Positions 49,143 through 58,079 of a DNA stretch of 64,000 nt are shown piece by piece; the first letter of the stretch is position 1, and the number at the start of each line of letters is the position of its first letter. The DNA is taken from the NCBI GenBank assembly GCA_945878865.1, contig CAMCUD010000005.1, positions 124,001 to 188,000 on the forward strand, read 5' to 3'. Source of the stretch: Bifidobacterium breve. Its GTDB lineage: Bacteria > Actinomycetota > Thermoleophilia > Solirubrobacterales > Solirubrobacteraceae. Both the position numbers and the translations under genes were made by a program. Under the pieces are notes generated by a model. It made no database searches. It saw only the letters and a list, made by a program, of their open reading frames with translations, and had not been told where the DNA came from.

Positions 49143-50654
49143 CTACCCGCGCCCCGCCCTGCGCAGCGCCAACGCAGCCGCGGCGTCGCCGGGGACGCCG
49201 TGGACGGCGCCGCCGGGGAACGTCGCGGCGCTGCCGAGCACGAGGCCGCGGATCGGGGTCCAGTACGGCGAGGGCAGCGGCATCGGGCGGAACAGGACCT
49301 GGCGCAGCGCGTAGCTGCCGCCGCCGACGTCCCCGCCGACGAGGTTGGCGTTGCGCGCCTGCAGCGCCCCGGGGCCGGCGATGTGCCGCGCGAGGATCCG
49401 GTCGCGGAAGCCCGGCGCGTAGCGCTCGACCTGCGCCTCCATCCGTCCGACGTGCGCGTCGAGCTCGCGCTCCCAGTCGACGCCGTGCTGGGGCCCGTGC
49501 GTGTACGCCCACGCGGTGTGCTTGCCCTCCGGCGCGCGGGTCGGGTCGGCGACGGACTGCTGGCCGAGGAGCAGGAACGGGCGCTCGGCCAGGCCGTGGG
49601 CGCTCTCGGCGATCGTGCGCAGGAACTCCGGTTCGGCGCCGCCGACGTGCACGGTCCCCGCGCCGCGGACGGCCTCGTCCTCCCACGGGATCGGCCCGTC
49701 GAGCGCCCAGTCGACCTTCACCGTCGCCGGCCCGTAGACGTAGCGCCGCAGGCCCGCGCGGTACCACGACGGCAGGCCGTCGCCGACGAGACGGTCCAGC
49801 GCGTGCGGCATCACGTCGCCGACGACGATGTCCGCGGGGAGTTCCTCGGCGCCGACACGGACGCCGCACACGCGTCCGCCGCGGGCGAGGACCGCATCCG
49901 CGCGCGCACCCGTGCGCAGCTCGCCCCCGAGCGACCGCAGGTAGGAGACGAGCGCGGCCGCGAGCTGGCCCGCCCCGCCCCGGGGGCTCGGCCAGCCGAC
50001 GGCGTGGCCGAGGATGTTCAGGTAGGCGGCCGCGACCGCGCTGCCGGCCTTCCCCGGTGGGGCATCCCCGTGCATGGCCGCGGCGTAGAGCCACGCGCGC
50101 GATCCGGGTGAGGCGAACGTGCGGCGCCCGAGGCCGACCGCCGAGCCGAGCAGCATGCGGGTGAGCTCGACGAGCGGTTTCGGCCCGCCGGCTGCGAGCA
50201 GCCGCAGCGGTCCGCCGACCGGCGGGAAGCCGGTGAGCATGGTCGCCCGCAGGCCGTCGAAGTGCGCGAGGAACGGCGTGACGAGCCGCGCCCACGCCTC
50301 CCCGTCTCCCGGCGCCTGGCGCTCGAGGCTCGCGACGGTCGTGGCGAGATCGCGGAACAGGACGGCGGCAGGAGCGCCGTCGAGGGGGTGCGCCGAGCAC
50401 GCCTCGGGGTGCACCCACGCCAACCCGTGCTCGTGCAGGGGCATCCGCCCGAACACCGGGGACGCGGCGCCGGCCGGGTAGACGGCGGAGAACGTGTCGT
50501 GGTGGAACCCCGGCAGCGTGAGCTCCTCCGTGCGGACCGCCCCGCCGGGCGTGTCGGCCGCCTCGAGCACGAGCACCTCGCAGCCCGCCTCGGCCAGCCG
50601 GATCGCGGCGGCCAGCCCGTTCGGGCCGCTGCCGATGACGACGGCGCGCTTCAC
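49143..50654 (-). CDS. CrtI/phytoene-desaturase-like FAD oxidoreductase, 503 aa
   Basis: N-terminal dinucleotide motif AVVIGSGPNGLAAAIRLAEAG with E (LVLEAAD) binding the ribose, the CrtI-like loop PGGAVRTEELTLPGFHHDTFS, and a C-terminal FAD-closing segment LVLGSAATFPGGAVHGVPGDAAA. Resembles the PYROXD2/CrtI group of FAD proteins rather than true phytoene desaturases of carotenoid clusters; no crtB or crtE is nearby. The GTG at 50654 overlaps the stop of the unknown gene upstream (GTGA), so the two are coupled. Confidence 0.9.
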   Translation of the reverse strand: MKRAVVIGSGPNGLAAAIRLAEAGCEVLVLEAADTPGGAVRTEELTLPGFHHDTFSAVYPAGAASPVFGRMPLHEHGLAWVHPEACSAHPLDGAPAAVLFRDLATTVASLERQAPGDGEAWARLVTPFLAHFDGLRATMLTGFPPVGGPLRLLAAGGPKPLVELTRMLLGSAVGLGRRTFASPGSRAWLYAAAMHGDAPPGKAGSAVAAAYLNILGHAVGWPSPRGGAGQLAAALVSYLRSLGGELRTGARADAVLARGGRVCGVRVGAEELPADIVVGDVMPHALDRLVGDGLPSWYRAGLRRYVYGPATVKVDWALDGPIPWEDEAVRGAGTVHVGGAEPEFLRTIAESAHGLAERPFLLLGQQSVADPTRAPEGKHTAWAYTHGPQHGVDWERELDAHVGRMEAQVERYAPGFRDRILARHIAGPGALQARNANLVGGDVGGGSYALRQVLFRPMPLPSPYWTPIRGLVLGSAATFPGGAVHGVPGDAAAALALRRAGRG

Positions 50655-51766
50655 GCGCCCGCAACCGCCCTGGCGAGCTGATGCAGCAGGCTCTTGCGCT
50701 CGTCGCCGCCCTCGCCCCAGAACGCGTGCTGGGCGTCGCGGCCGGCCATGCGGTACGCGCCGCCGATGTGCCACGGCATCGGATCCCACGTCCCGGCCGC
50801 GCGCACCCACGCCGCGCCCTCGTGCTCGTAGAGCAGCAGGCGGTTGTGGCCGCTGCCCATGAAGTGCCCCTGGTGCGTGGTCAGGTCGAAGCCGACGAGC
50901 GGCGTCCCGCCGGGCGGCACGGCGCGCGGCTCGTCGTCGCCGTACGCGGCCAGGCCGCGCTCGAGCGCGTCGAACCACGCCTGGAGCGCCTGCGGGTCGT
51001 CCGGGGTCACGAGCGCCGTGATCGTGACATACCCGCGGGTGAACACCGGCCGGCCGCTGTCGGTCCCGGCGGCGACCTCGATCTCGAAGGTCTGGCCGGG
51101 GAGCCCGCCTGGTCGCAGCGGGGTGAAGCGCCCGACCTCGGTGGCGTGGTCCGGCCAGGTCTCCGGACGTGTCAGCGCGGCGATCACCCCCTCCGCGGAC
51201 GGCATCTCGACCGGATCGTACGTGTGCCAGGTCTGCTCCTCGGGCGGCGCGTGCTCCGGCGTGAGCTTGTGCAGCCGCGCGAGCTTCAGGCGGTGCTCAG
51301 GGTCGTACTCGTCGCGCTGCGCACGGTCGGTGAACGCGATGCCCCACGCCCGCCGGTCGTCGTCGGCGTACGCGTCGGGGAACCAGTCGCCGAGCAGGCG
51401 CGCAGCGCCGTCGGTGAGCTGCTCGCGGTTGAGCGTGCCCCGCGACGATCCGGTCGCCGAGATCCGGTCCGAGCCGAACGCCTGGTGGAAGGCCTTCAGG
51501 TCGGTGACGTGCAGCCGGCGCGTCGGGTCCTTGCGGTACCAGTGGGTGGTGAGGATGCAGAACGCGAGGCGGAGGTCGTCCACGTCGCGCTCGCCAGGAT
51601 CGCGCCGGTAGTACGCGGCGTTGAGGAAGTCCGTGACCCAGGGCGCCGCGTCGCGCCCGGCGATCGAAGAGCCGGCCATGCGCGCGAATCGCAGGAGGCC
51701 GGTACGGGGGTGAGGGTGGTCGTCGGCGTCGTCCGGATGCTCGACGAGTTCGTCGCTGGTCGACAT
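50651..51766 (-). CDS. hypothetical protein coupled to the CrtI-like enzyme, 371 aa
   Basis: No signal peptide or membrane segment. It is rich in Trp, His and Asp: WVTDFLNAAYYRRDPGERDV, DLRLAFCILTTHWYRKD, RLLGDWFPDAYADDDRRAWG, DLTTHQGHFMGSGHNRLLLY and AQHAFWGEGGD. The conserved-looking His/Trp motifs suggest an enzyme, but I recognise no family. Translational coupling (GTGA) to a CrtI-like FAD enzyme suggests a common pathway. Confidence 0.8.
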   Translation of the reverse strand: MSTSDELVEHPDDADDHPHPRTGLLRFARMAGSSIAGRDAAPWVTDFLNAAYYRRDPGERDVDDLRLAFCILTTHWYRKDPTRRLHVTDLKAFHQAFGSDRISATGSSRGTLNREQLTDGAARLLGDWFPDAYADDDRRAWGIAFTDRAQRDEYDPEHRLKLARLHKLTPEHAPPEEQTWHTYDPVEMPSAEGVIAALTRPETWPDHATEVGRFTPLRPGGLPGQTFEIEVAAGTDSGRPVFTRGYVTITALVTPDDPQALQAWFDALERGLAAYGDDEPRAVPPGGTPLVGFDLTTHQGHFMGSGHNRLLLYEHEGAAWVRAAGTWDPMPWHIGGAYRMAGRDAQHAFWGEGGDERKSLLHQLARAVAGA

Positions 51767-51829
51767 GCGTTCCGGCTACCCGCTTGACCTCGGGCTCACT
51801 CGGCGGCCGCGAGGCGAGCGTCCGGCGGG

Positions 51830-52066
51830 TCAGTCGTGCAGGCCGGCGGCGCGATCGGACATCGTCAGGCAGATCGCCCCGAGCACGAGCGTGATGACGG
51901 GCCACGGCCCGCCGGCGGCGGCCGCCTGCACGACGCCGCCGGTGAGAAGTACGACCCCGGCGACGACGCCCCACACGAGCGCGGCGCCCCGCCGGCGCCG
52001 CACCACGATGTCCGCGACGACCAGGGCGAGCGCGACCGCGATGATCGCGAAGAAGATGAACCCCAC
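51830..52066 (-). CDS. small membrane protein, 78 aa
   Basis: GTG start. Three hydrophobic segments: FIFFAIIAVALALVVADIVV, GAALVWGVVAGVVLLTGGVV and WPVITLVLGAICLTM, with RRRR between the first two. A plausible integral membrane protein of unknown role, lying between two unrelated larger genes. Confidence 0.65.
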   Translation of the reverse strand: MGFIFFAIIAVALALVVADIVVRRRRGAALVWGVVAGVVLLTGGVVQAAAAGGPWPVITLVLGAICLTMSDRAAGLHD

Positions 52067-52081
52067 GCGGGCAGTGTCTCA

Positions 52082-52101
52082 CCCGGCCCGGTTCGGCCGG
52101 G
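52082..52101. terminator. possible hairpin after the molybdopterin enzyme gene
   Basis: CCCGGCC and GGCCGGG arms with a 6-base loop, six bases from the stop of the gene at 52108. Confidence 0.4.
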
Positions 52102-52107
52102 GTCCGG

Positions 52108-54369
52108 CTACGCGTCGGCGGCCGCCGCGCCGGCCACCTCGGGCACCGCGGCCGGGCCGACCTCCACCGGGATCCCGTTGAGCACCGCGGTGCCGCTCAG
52201 CGGCTCGAGGAGTTCCTCGTCGGCGAGCACGTTGCTGTTCGTGCCGGGTCGCTGGGCGGCGACCCGCAGCTGCGTGCCGTCGACGTCGTGCCCCCAGCCG
52301 TGCGGCAGGGAGACGACCCCGGGCATGACGTCCTCGGTGACCTCCACGGGCGCGGTCACGGCGCCCGTGCGCGACCGGATGCTCGCCTGGCCGCCGTCGG
52401 TCAGGGCCAGCCTGTCGGCGTCGCGCGGATGGACTTGGAGCGTGCAGCGCTCGGGGCCCCGGGCGAGCACCGGCAGGTTGTGCATCCACGAGTTGTTCGA
52501 GCGCAGGTGCCGGCGGCCCACGAGCAGCAGCCCGCCGTTGGGCCGTTCGTCGAGCGCCGCCTCCAGCGCGGGCAGGCCCCCGAGCAGGGCGGGCGGGGCG
52601 AGCTCGATCTTGCCGCTCGGCGTCTTCAGCGCGTCGGCGAGCCGCGGCTGCAGCGGCCCGAGGTCCACCCCGTGCGGGTTGGCCTCCAGCACCTCGAGGC
52701 TCAGACCGTCCGGCTTCGCCCCATAGGCGTCGCCGTACGGCCCGCCGCGCAGCATCGCGTCGAGCATCCGCTCGGGGCCGCGGCGCCCGGCGAGCTGCGC
52801 CAGGAGCTCCTCTGGATCTCGGCCATGGACCGGCGAGCGCGGGTCGCCGACCTGGCGCTGCACCGTCTGCGAGGCCAGGAACGCGTCGAGGGCGTCGATG
52901 TCGCCGTCGGGCCCCTGGCCGCCGGCGATGAGCGCGAGGCGCAGGAGGGTCTCCCACTCGTCGGGCATCCCCTCCGGCCGCGGCAGCGACGGCGGGCTGA
53001 AGTTCGCGACGTTGCGCACGGCGAACCCGTAGAGCGCGAGGTCGTAGTGCAGCTTCTCCATCGCCGACGGCGCGGGCAGGATGACGTCGGCGTGGCGTGT
53101 GGTCTCGTTGACGTAGATGTCGACGCTGACCATCAGGTCGAGTTGCTCGAGCGCCGCGGTGAGCCGGCCGCTGTTGGGCAGCGACGCCGCCGGGTTGCCG
53201 GCGATCGTGAACAGCGCGCGGATCTGGTCGTCGCCGGGCGTGTCGATCTCCTCGGCGAGCGTGGCGGCGGGCAGCTCGCCGAACGTCTCAGGCAGGCCGC
53301 GCACGCGGCTGGCCCAGCGCCCGACCTTCGGCGGCTTGCCACCGGGGCCGCCGGGAACGCCTGTCGCCGGCAGCGTGAACATGCCGCCGCCCTCGGTGTC
53401 GAGGTGGCCGGTGATCGTCGTCAGCACGTCGACGAGCCAGCTCGCGACGGTGCCGAAGCGCTGCGTCGTCGTGCCGATCCGGCCGTAGACCGCGGCGCGC
53501 GGCGTGCGCGCGAGCTCGCGGGCCAGCTCGCGGATGCGGGCGGCGTCGATGCCCGTCGCCCCGGTGACGGCATCCGGGCTGAACGGCGTCATCGCGGCGC
53601 GCAACTCGTCGAGCCCGGCGGCGTGCTGCTCGGCCCGCCCGAGCGTCGTCAGGCCCTCCTCCAGGACGGTGTGGACGAGCGCCGCCAGCAGCAGCGCGTC
53701 GGTGCCCGGCCGGATGAAGAGGTGCTCGTCGGCGACCTGCGCGGTGCGCGAGCGGCGCGGGTCGACGACGATGACCTTCCCGCCGCGCTCCTGGATCGCC
53801 TGGAGCCGGTGGCGCATGCCCGGCGCGGTCATCAGGCTGCCGTTGGACGCCAGCGGGTTCGCGCCGAGGATGAGGAAGAGGTCGGTGCGGTCGACGTCGG
53901 GGATCGGCACCGTGACCTCGGAGCCGAACATATGCGCGGCAGCCAGCTGCTTGGGCATTTGGTCGACGGTGCTGGCGCTGAACACGTTCTTCGTGCCCAG
54001 CGCCTTGATGAGCACGCGGCTGTAGATGATCGCGGAGATGTGGTGGGCCGACGGGTTGCCGAGGTACACCCCGGCGGCCTGCCGGCCGTGCTGCTCGAGC
54101 AGCGGTGTCAGGCGCCGGTCGATCTCGGCGAACGCCTCGTCCCACGTCGCCTCGACGAACGTGCCGTCGGCCTGCTTGATGAGCGGCACGCGCACCCGGT
54201 CGGGATCCTCGTGCAGCTCCTTCATCGAGACGCCCTTCGGGCAGATGAAGCCCTTGCTGAAGACGTCCTCGGCGTCGGGACGCACCGCGACGACGCGGGC
54301 CCCGTCGAGCTCGACGGCGAGGCCGCAGGTGGCCTCGCACAATGGGCAGGTCCTGATCGCGGTGCTCAC
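52108..54369 (-). CDS. molybdopterin-dependent oxidoreductase, catalytic subunit, 753 aa
   Basis: DMSO-reductase superfamily: N-terminal [4Fe-4S] ligands C8-x2-C11-x3-C15 and C43 (TCPLCEATCG, FICPKG), then FIKG-like VFSKGFICPKGVSM. The cofactor-binding motifs LILGANPLASNGSL, VVDPRRSRTA and FIRPGTDALL follow, and a C-terminal domain with RRHLRSNNSWMHNLP and MPGVVSLPHGWGHD. No Cys or SeCys is seen in the expected Mo-ligand region (SASTVDQ near residue 130), so Ser may serve. GTG start. No electron-transfer subunit, chaperone or Mo-cofactor gene is adjacent, so it is probably a soluble one-subunit enzyme. Confidence 0.92.
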   Translation of the reverse strand: MSTAIRTCPLCEATCGLAVELDGARVVAVRPDAEDVFSKGFICPKGVSMKELHEDPDRVRVPLIKQADGTFVEATWDEAFAEIDRRLTPLLEQHGRQAAGVYLGNPSAHHISAIIYSRVLIKALGTKNVFSASTVDQMPKQLAAAHMFGSEVTVPIPDVDRTDLFLILGANPLASNGSLMTAPGMRHRLQAIQERGGKVIVVDPRRSRTAQVADEHLFIRPGTDALLLAALVHTVLEEGLTTLGRAEQHAAGLDELRAAMTPFSPDAVTGATGIDAARIRELARELARTPRAAVYGRIGTTTQRFGTVASWLVDVLTTITGHLDTEGGGMFTLPATGVPGGPGGKPPKVGRWASRVRGLPETFGELPAATLAEEIDTPGDDQIRALFTIAGNPAASLPNSGRLTAALEQLDLMVSVDIYVNETTRHADVILPAPSAMEKLHYDLALYGFAVRNVANFSPPSLPRPEGMPDEWETLLRLALIAGGQGPDGDIDALDAFLASQTVQRQVGDPRSPVHGRDPEELLAQLAGRRGPERMLDAMLRGGPYGDAYGAKPDGLSLEVLEANPHGVDLGPLQPRLADALKTPSGKIELAPPALLGGLPALEAALDERPNGGLLLVGRRHLRSNNSWMHNLPVLARGPERCTLQVHPRDADRLALTDGGQASIRSRTGAVTAPVEVTEDVMPGVVSLPHGWGHDVDGTQLRVAAQRPGTNSNVLADEELLEPLSGTAVLNGIPVEVGPAAVPEVAGAAAADA

Positions 54370-54425
54370 GCGCCGACCCTACTCCCGCCGCGCGTCACAG
54401 GCGCCGGATGATGTCCGGCGCGCGT

Positions 54426-55580
54426 TCAGCGCCGGAGCGTGACGTCCTTCGTGATCGGGGCCTGGCCGCTGAGCGCGATCTCCACGCGGAGCTGCTTCTG
54501 CCCCTTGAGCCGCTTGCGCGCCTTGCGGTTGAGCGAGACCGAGACCGTCTTCGTCTTGCCGGCCGCGAGCTTCAGCGTCTTGCTGCCCAGCAGCACCGGC
54601 TTCTTCGCGACGGTCCGCAGCCGGACCTTGCCGGTGCACGCCTTGCCGTCAGTGCGGGCGCACTTGACGGAGACGCCGATCTTCCCGCGCTTGAGCCTGA
54701 GCTTCGAGGCACGGATCTCGGCGAGCGGTGACGCGGTTCCCGCTCCCTGCTGGGGCTGCTGCTGGCCACCGCCGCCGGACGGCGCGCACTGCCGAAGCGA
54801 GACCCCGACGTTGCGCGTGCCCGCGGTGCAGGCCGTGCCGGGTGTGGTCGCCGCGGTCGGCACCCAGTCGTAGTTCATGAGCACCTCGAACCCGTTGGCG
54901 ATCCACGCGTTCTGGTTGTTCTGGCTGGGATCGATCTGCGGGAAGTGCCACGTCACCCCGGGATCGGACGGCACCGGACCGATCGGTCGCGGCAGGCCGG
55001 AGTCGTGGATCGGCAGCGTGCCGGTCGAGCCGTGGGCGTTGACGACCACCCAGTCGCGGTAGCCGGCGACGCCGGGGTTGTTCGGGTCGTACGGCTTGCT
55101 CTCGACGAGGAAGTTCACCGGGATCTCGGTGACGGCGTTCGGCGTGGGGTTCACGGTCGGCGTCTCGGAGATGCCCGCACAGCACGTGGTCAGCAGCTGG
55201 CCGTCGGACGGCCGCTTGCCGGTGAACTGCCGGACGGTGGCGATGCTGACAGGCGCCGGGTTGGGGCCGGACTTCACCCGCGCGACGGTGACCTTGCCCG
55301 AGTTGGGGACGATGTGGCTCGTCCCGGGGGTGTTCCCCGTCTGGAAGACCGTGCACGTCGACGGACCGACGAACTGCTCGACGTAGTCCTGATAGCCGCC
55401 GGGGCCGAACCCGCCCGGATTGCCCGGGACACCGGGCATCCAGCGCGTTTCACAGTGATACGGGTAGTTCGCCGTCGATGTGAGCGGACTCCCCTGCCCG
55501 GAGATCTGCGCAGAGGCCATAGAGGGCAGGACCGCCAGCGCGGTCAGCACGATGAGAACCGGACGGGACAGGCGGCGCAT
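54426..55580 (-). CDS. secreted hypothetical protein, 384 aa
   Basis: Signal peptide at 1-24 (VLIVLTALAVLPSMASA-Q). The mature protein is Gly/Pro/Asn-rich with many Cys (CETRW, CTVFQ, TCCAGIS, ACTAG, QCAPS), which suggests disulfides outside the cell. A QQQPQQG linker separates a basic beta-sandwich C-terminal domain (residues about 285-384, with K-x-KTVSVSLNRKARKRLKG) that recurs in exported proteins of this group. Nothing indicates catalysis. Confidence 0.82.
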   Translation of the reverse strand: MRRLSRPVLIVLTALAVLPSMASAQISGQGSPLTSTANYPYHCETRWMPGVPGNPGGFGPGGYQDYVEQFVGPSTCTVFQTGNTPGTSHIVPNSGKVTVARVKSGPNPAPVSIATVRQFTGKRPSDGQLLTTCCAGISETPTVNPTPNAVTEIPVNFLVESKPYDPNNPGVAGYRDWVVVNAHGSTGTLPIHDSGLPRPIGPVPSDPGVTWHFPQIDPSQNNQNAWIANGFEVLMNYDWVPTAATTPGTACTAGTRNVGVSLRQCAPSGGGGQQQPQQGAGTASPLAEIRASKLRLKRGKIGVSVKCARTDGKACTGKVRLRTVAKKPVLLGSKTLKLAAGKTKTVSVSLNRKARKRLKGQKQLRVEIALSGQAPITKDVTLRR

Positions 55581-55703
55581 CGCGCGAGCGTACCGCGTTC
55601 TGGACGCGTCGTATACCGGGAAGTGGTGAAACGCGCCAACTCACCGCTTCAACGTACGCATCCGTGCGTAGCGGCGTCACGTCAGGGTGGCGCGATCGCG
55701 GAG

Positions 55704-55785
55704 TGGGGGGAGCAGGATTCGAACCTGCGTAGGCATAGCCAACGGGTTTACAGCCCGTCTCCTTTAACCACTCGGACATCCCCCC
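55704..55785 (-). tRNA. tRNA-Tyr (anticodon GTA)
   Basis: A class II tRNA on the minus strand: acceptor GGGGGGA/TCCCCCC, anticodon stem ACGGG/CCCGT around loop CTGTAAA (anticodon GTA), a long variable arm and a T arm GCAGGTTCGAATCCTGC. CCA is not encoded. Confidence 0.95.
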
Positions 55786-55856
55786 GAGCGTGACCCGGCC
55801 GAAGCACCGGCCGGGCGGGTCGTAGAGATTAGCCCACCCTCGCCCGCGCCGCCGCG

Positions 55857-57185
55857 TCATGCATCGGGTCGAGTTTGGGGCGCATATGACCCCAAAGTCG
55901 ACCCGATCCTCGGCGCGGGGTCATCGACCCGCGCTGCACTGGTCCGCGGGCGCCGGTGCGGCTCCGGATCCCAGGCAGGCACGGGCACCGCCGGCGGCGC
56001 CGGGCAGGAGGCCGCGACCGCGTCGTGGACCCAGCGCGCCGCCGGGCGCGCCCCCGCGATCGTGCCGCCCACGAAGCGGCCCCGCGCGTCGAACGCCGCC
56101 ACCGCACCGCGCATGACCGACGGCCGGCCCTCCACGTCGACGAAGGACACCCCCGCGCCCGGGCGGCCGACCAGCTGCGCGCACGCGCCGAACTGCTCGG
56201 TGAACCCCCACGGGATCGGGGTGAACGGCGCCATCCCCGCCGGCCCGTCGAGCAGGGCGTCGGCCGCGTGGCGCCCCATGGCCACCGCGTTGGCCGAGTG
56301 GCCCACACGCCGCGGGGTCTCATCGAAGCGCAGATTCGGCCAGCGCGCGCAGTCGCCCGCCGCCACCACGCCCTCGAGCCCGACGACGTGCGTGGTCGGT
56401 CCGCACAGGATCCCGTCGCCCACATCGACGCCCGGCACGTCCTCGAGCCAGCCGACGTCCGGCCACGCGCCGACGGCCACCAGCGCCACGTCCGCTTCGA
56501 CGACCGCGCCGTCGGTGAGCTCCGCCCGTACGATCGCGCCGCCCGACTCCCACGACGAGACACTCACGCCGCAGCGCACGTCGACGCGGTGGCGGCGATG
56601 CCACGCCGAGAACGCCTCGCCCATCCGCGGGCCGACCGTGTCGCACAGCAGTGTGGGTGCGAGCTCGACGATCGTCGTCGGCAGGCCCCGGTTGCGCAGC
56701 GCCGCAGCCGCCTCGCAGCCGATCGGCCCGCCGCCCACGATGAGCAGGCGGCGCGCGTCGCGCAGCGCGCCCCGCAGGCGGTGAGCGTCACCGAGCGTGC
56801 GCAGGGTGAAGACCCGGTCGTCCATGCGCCGGGCGCCCGGAAGCGTTCGCGGCACCGCGCCGGTGGCGAGGATGAGGCCGTCGTAGGGCAGCTCCCGCCC
56901 GTCGTCGAGCAGCACCCGGCGCGCATCCGGATCGAGCCCGACCGCGCGCCGGCCGGCGTGCCAGCGCGCCTGCGCGGGCATCGGCGCGCGCAGCGCGATC
57001 TGGTCGTCGCGCAGCCGCGACGAGGCGATGCTCGTCAGCAGCGGCCGGCGATACGGCGTCCCGGGCTCCGCGGCGACGATCTCCACCCTGCCGGCGAAGC
57101 CGCGCTCGGCGAGGCGCTCGGCCGCGCGAACGGCCGCGATCCCCCCTCCGACGATGACGACGACCCCGAGCGTCTCGGAGCCCAT
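55857..57185 (-). CDS. ferredoxin/rubredoxin reductase-like NAD(P)-FAD oxidoreductase, 442 aa
   Basis: Two Rossmann motifs: VVIVGGGIAAVRAAERLAERG (FAD) and LLIVGGGPIGCEAAAALRNRG (NAD), with the second FAD element VVAAGDCARWPN. TPYRRPLLTS and LILATGAVPRTLPGA are typical of single-component ferredoxin reductases (BphA4/PdR type). The C-terminal reductase domain ends around residue 410. The last 30 residues (EPHRRPRTSAARVDDPAPR..., ending QTRPDA) lie in a strong inverted repeat and look appended. No ferredoxin or oxygenase gene is adjacent. Confidence 0.9.
   Translation of the reverse strand: MGSETLGVVVIVGGGIAAVRAAERLAERGFAGRVEIVAAEPGTPYRRPLLTSIASSRLRDDQIALRAPMPAQARWHAGRRAVGLDPDARRVLLDDGRELPYDGLILATGAVPRTLPGARRMDDRVFTLRTLGDAHRLRGALRDARRLLIVGGGPIGCEAAAALRNRGLPTTIVELAPTLLCDTVGPRMGEAFSAWHRRHRVDVRCGVSVSSWESGGAIVRAELTDGAVVEADVALVAVGAWPDVGWLEDVPGVDVGDGILCGPTTHVVGLEGVVAAGDCARWPNLRFDETPRRVGHSANAVAMGRHAADALLDGPAGMAPFTPIPWGFTEQFGACAQLVGRPGAGVSFVDVEGRPSVMRGAVAAFDARGRFVGGTIAGARPAARWVHDAVAASCPAPPAVPVPAWDPEPHRRPRTSAARVDDPAPRIGSTLGSYAPQTRPDA
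55863..55907. repeat. 18-bp inverted repeat within the 3' end of a coding region
   Basis: Arms 55863-55880 and 55890-55907 match at 17 of 18 positions around the loop CGCATATGA. The arms carry ATCGGGTCGA and TTTGGGG. It overlaps the last 17 codons of the flavoprotein gene and may act as a terminator or be a mobile palindromic element. Confidence 0.7.
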
Positions 57186-57211
57186 GAGCGTTCCCCCCTG
57201 TGGACAGACCT

Positions 57212-57237
57212 GCGACCGGCCTCCCCAGGCCGGTCGC
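57212..57237. terminator. hairpin after the Asp-rich secreted protein gene
   Basis: GCGACCGGCCT-CCCC-AGGCCGGTCGC: a perfect 11-bp stem with a tetraloop, downstream of the minus-strand gene at 57303 and before the flavoprotein start. Confidence 0.65.
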
Positions 57238-57269
57238 CAGCGATGCTATCCGCGGGGCGCGGTGAACGC

Positions 57270-57292
57270 GAGCCGGCGGGACGAGCCGGCTC
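57270..57292. terminator. first hairpin after the Asp-rich secreted protein gene
   Basis: GAGCCGGC and GCCGGCTC arms with a 7-base loop, ten bases from the stop at 57303. With the second hairpin it forms a tandem terminator. Confidence 0.5.
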
Positions 57293-57302
57293 GGGCGGAA
57301 CG

Positions 57303-58079
57303 TCAGTCCTCGGTGTCGACGGCGTCGGAGCCGTCGTCGCCGCTGTCGTCCTGCGGCAGGTCGAGCCCGAGCGCCTCGGCGGTGTCGGTGATCGTGTCCA
57401 CGATCCCGGAGATGTCATCGGCGAGCTCCTCATCGGTGCCCTCGTCGTCGAGGATCTCCCCGAGGTCGCCGAGTTCCTGCTCGACCTCCGCGGCGACCGC
57501 CGCGACCACATCGTCCGTGCCCTCGGTCTCCACGAGGAACCGCGCGGCGTCGTCACGGTCCTCGGCCGACGCCTCGACCGTCGCGACCGCGCGCGAGTAC
57601 AGGCGGCCGTCGGCGTCGAGCGCGATGTCCGTGACCGCGCCGATCGCCTGATGCTCGACGGCGGTCACCGCGCGGACGGCGGCGGCGCCGCCGGGCAGCT
57701 CATTGTCGGCGCGCTCGATCGCGGCGTCCTGCGCGGCATCGAGGTTGCGCTGCGCGCGCTTGAGATGCGCAGCGGCGCGGCGGTCGTTCCCGGCGTCGGC
57801 GGCCGCGTTGGCGTCACGCAGCGCGCGCCGGGCGGCGACCAGGCGCTCGCGGATACGGGCAGGCACCTTCCCGGGAACCGCCGCGCGCGTCTGCGCCTCG
57901 TCGTCGGCGGGGTCCTCGTCCTCGGCGGGATCGTCGGAGGGCTGGTCGGCGCCGTCGTCGTACGGGTCGGCGGGGGCGGCGTCGTCGTAGGTCCTGGGCG
58001 TCGCACCCGCAGGCACAGCCGCTGTCGCCATCACGGCCAGCGTCCCCAGCAGCGCCAGCATCCACCGTCCGAAGTTCAT
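57303..58079 (-). CDS. secreted acidic protein of unknown function, 258 aa
   Basis: Signal peptide at 1-26 (WMLALLGTLAVMATAAVPAGA). Residues 30-65 are an Asp/Pro/Glu-rich low-complexity stretch and the last 15 residues (QDDSGDDGSDAVDTED) repeat this. Between them lies a helical region with RIRERLVAARRALRDANAAADAGNDRRAAAHLKRAQRNLD-type periodicity, probably a helical hairpin or coiled coil. DUF5667-like helical domains look similar, but I cannot assign it. Divergent from the zinc-ribbon membrane protein at 58304. Confidence 0.8.
   Translation of the reverse strand: MNFGRWMLALLGTLAVMATAAVPAGATPRTYDDAAPADPYDDGADQPSDDPAEDEDPADDEAQTRAAVPGKVPARIRERLVAARRALRDANAAADAGNDRRAAAHLKRAQRNLDAAQDAAIERADNELPGGAAAVRAVTAVEHQAIGAVTDIALDADGRLYSRAVATVEASAEDRDDAARFLVETEGTDDVVAAVAAEVEQELGDLGEILDDEGTDEELADDISGIVDTITDTAEALGLDLPQDDSGDDGSDAVDTED

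Noticed and set aside
52288-54411. 707-codon plus-strand frame
   Set aside because: Antisense of the molybdopterin enzyme; Arg/Gly/Val-rich shadow.
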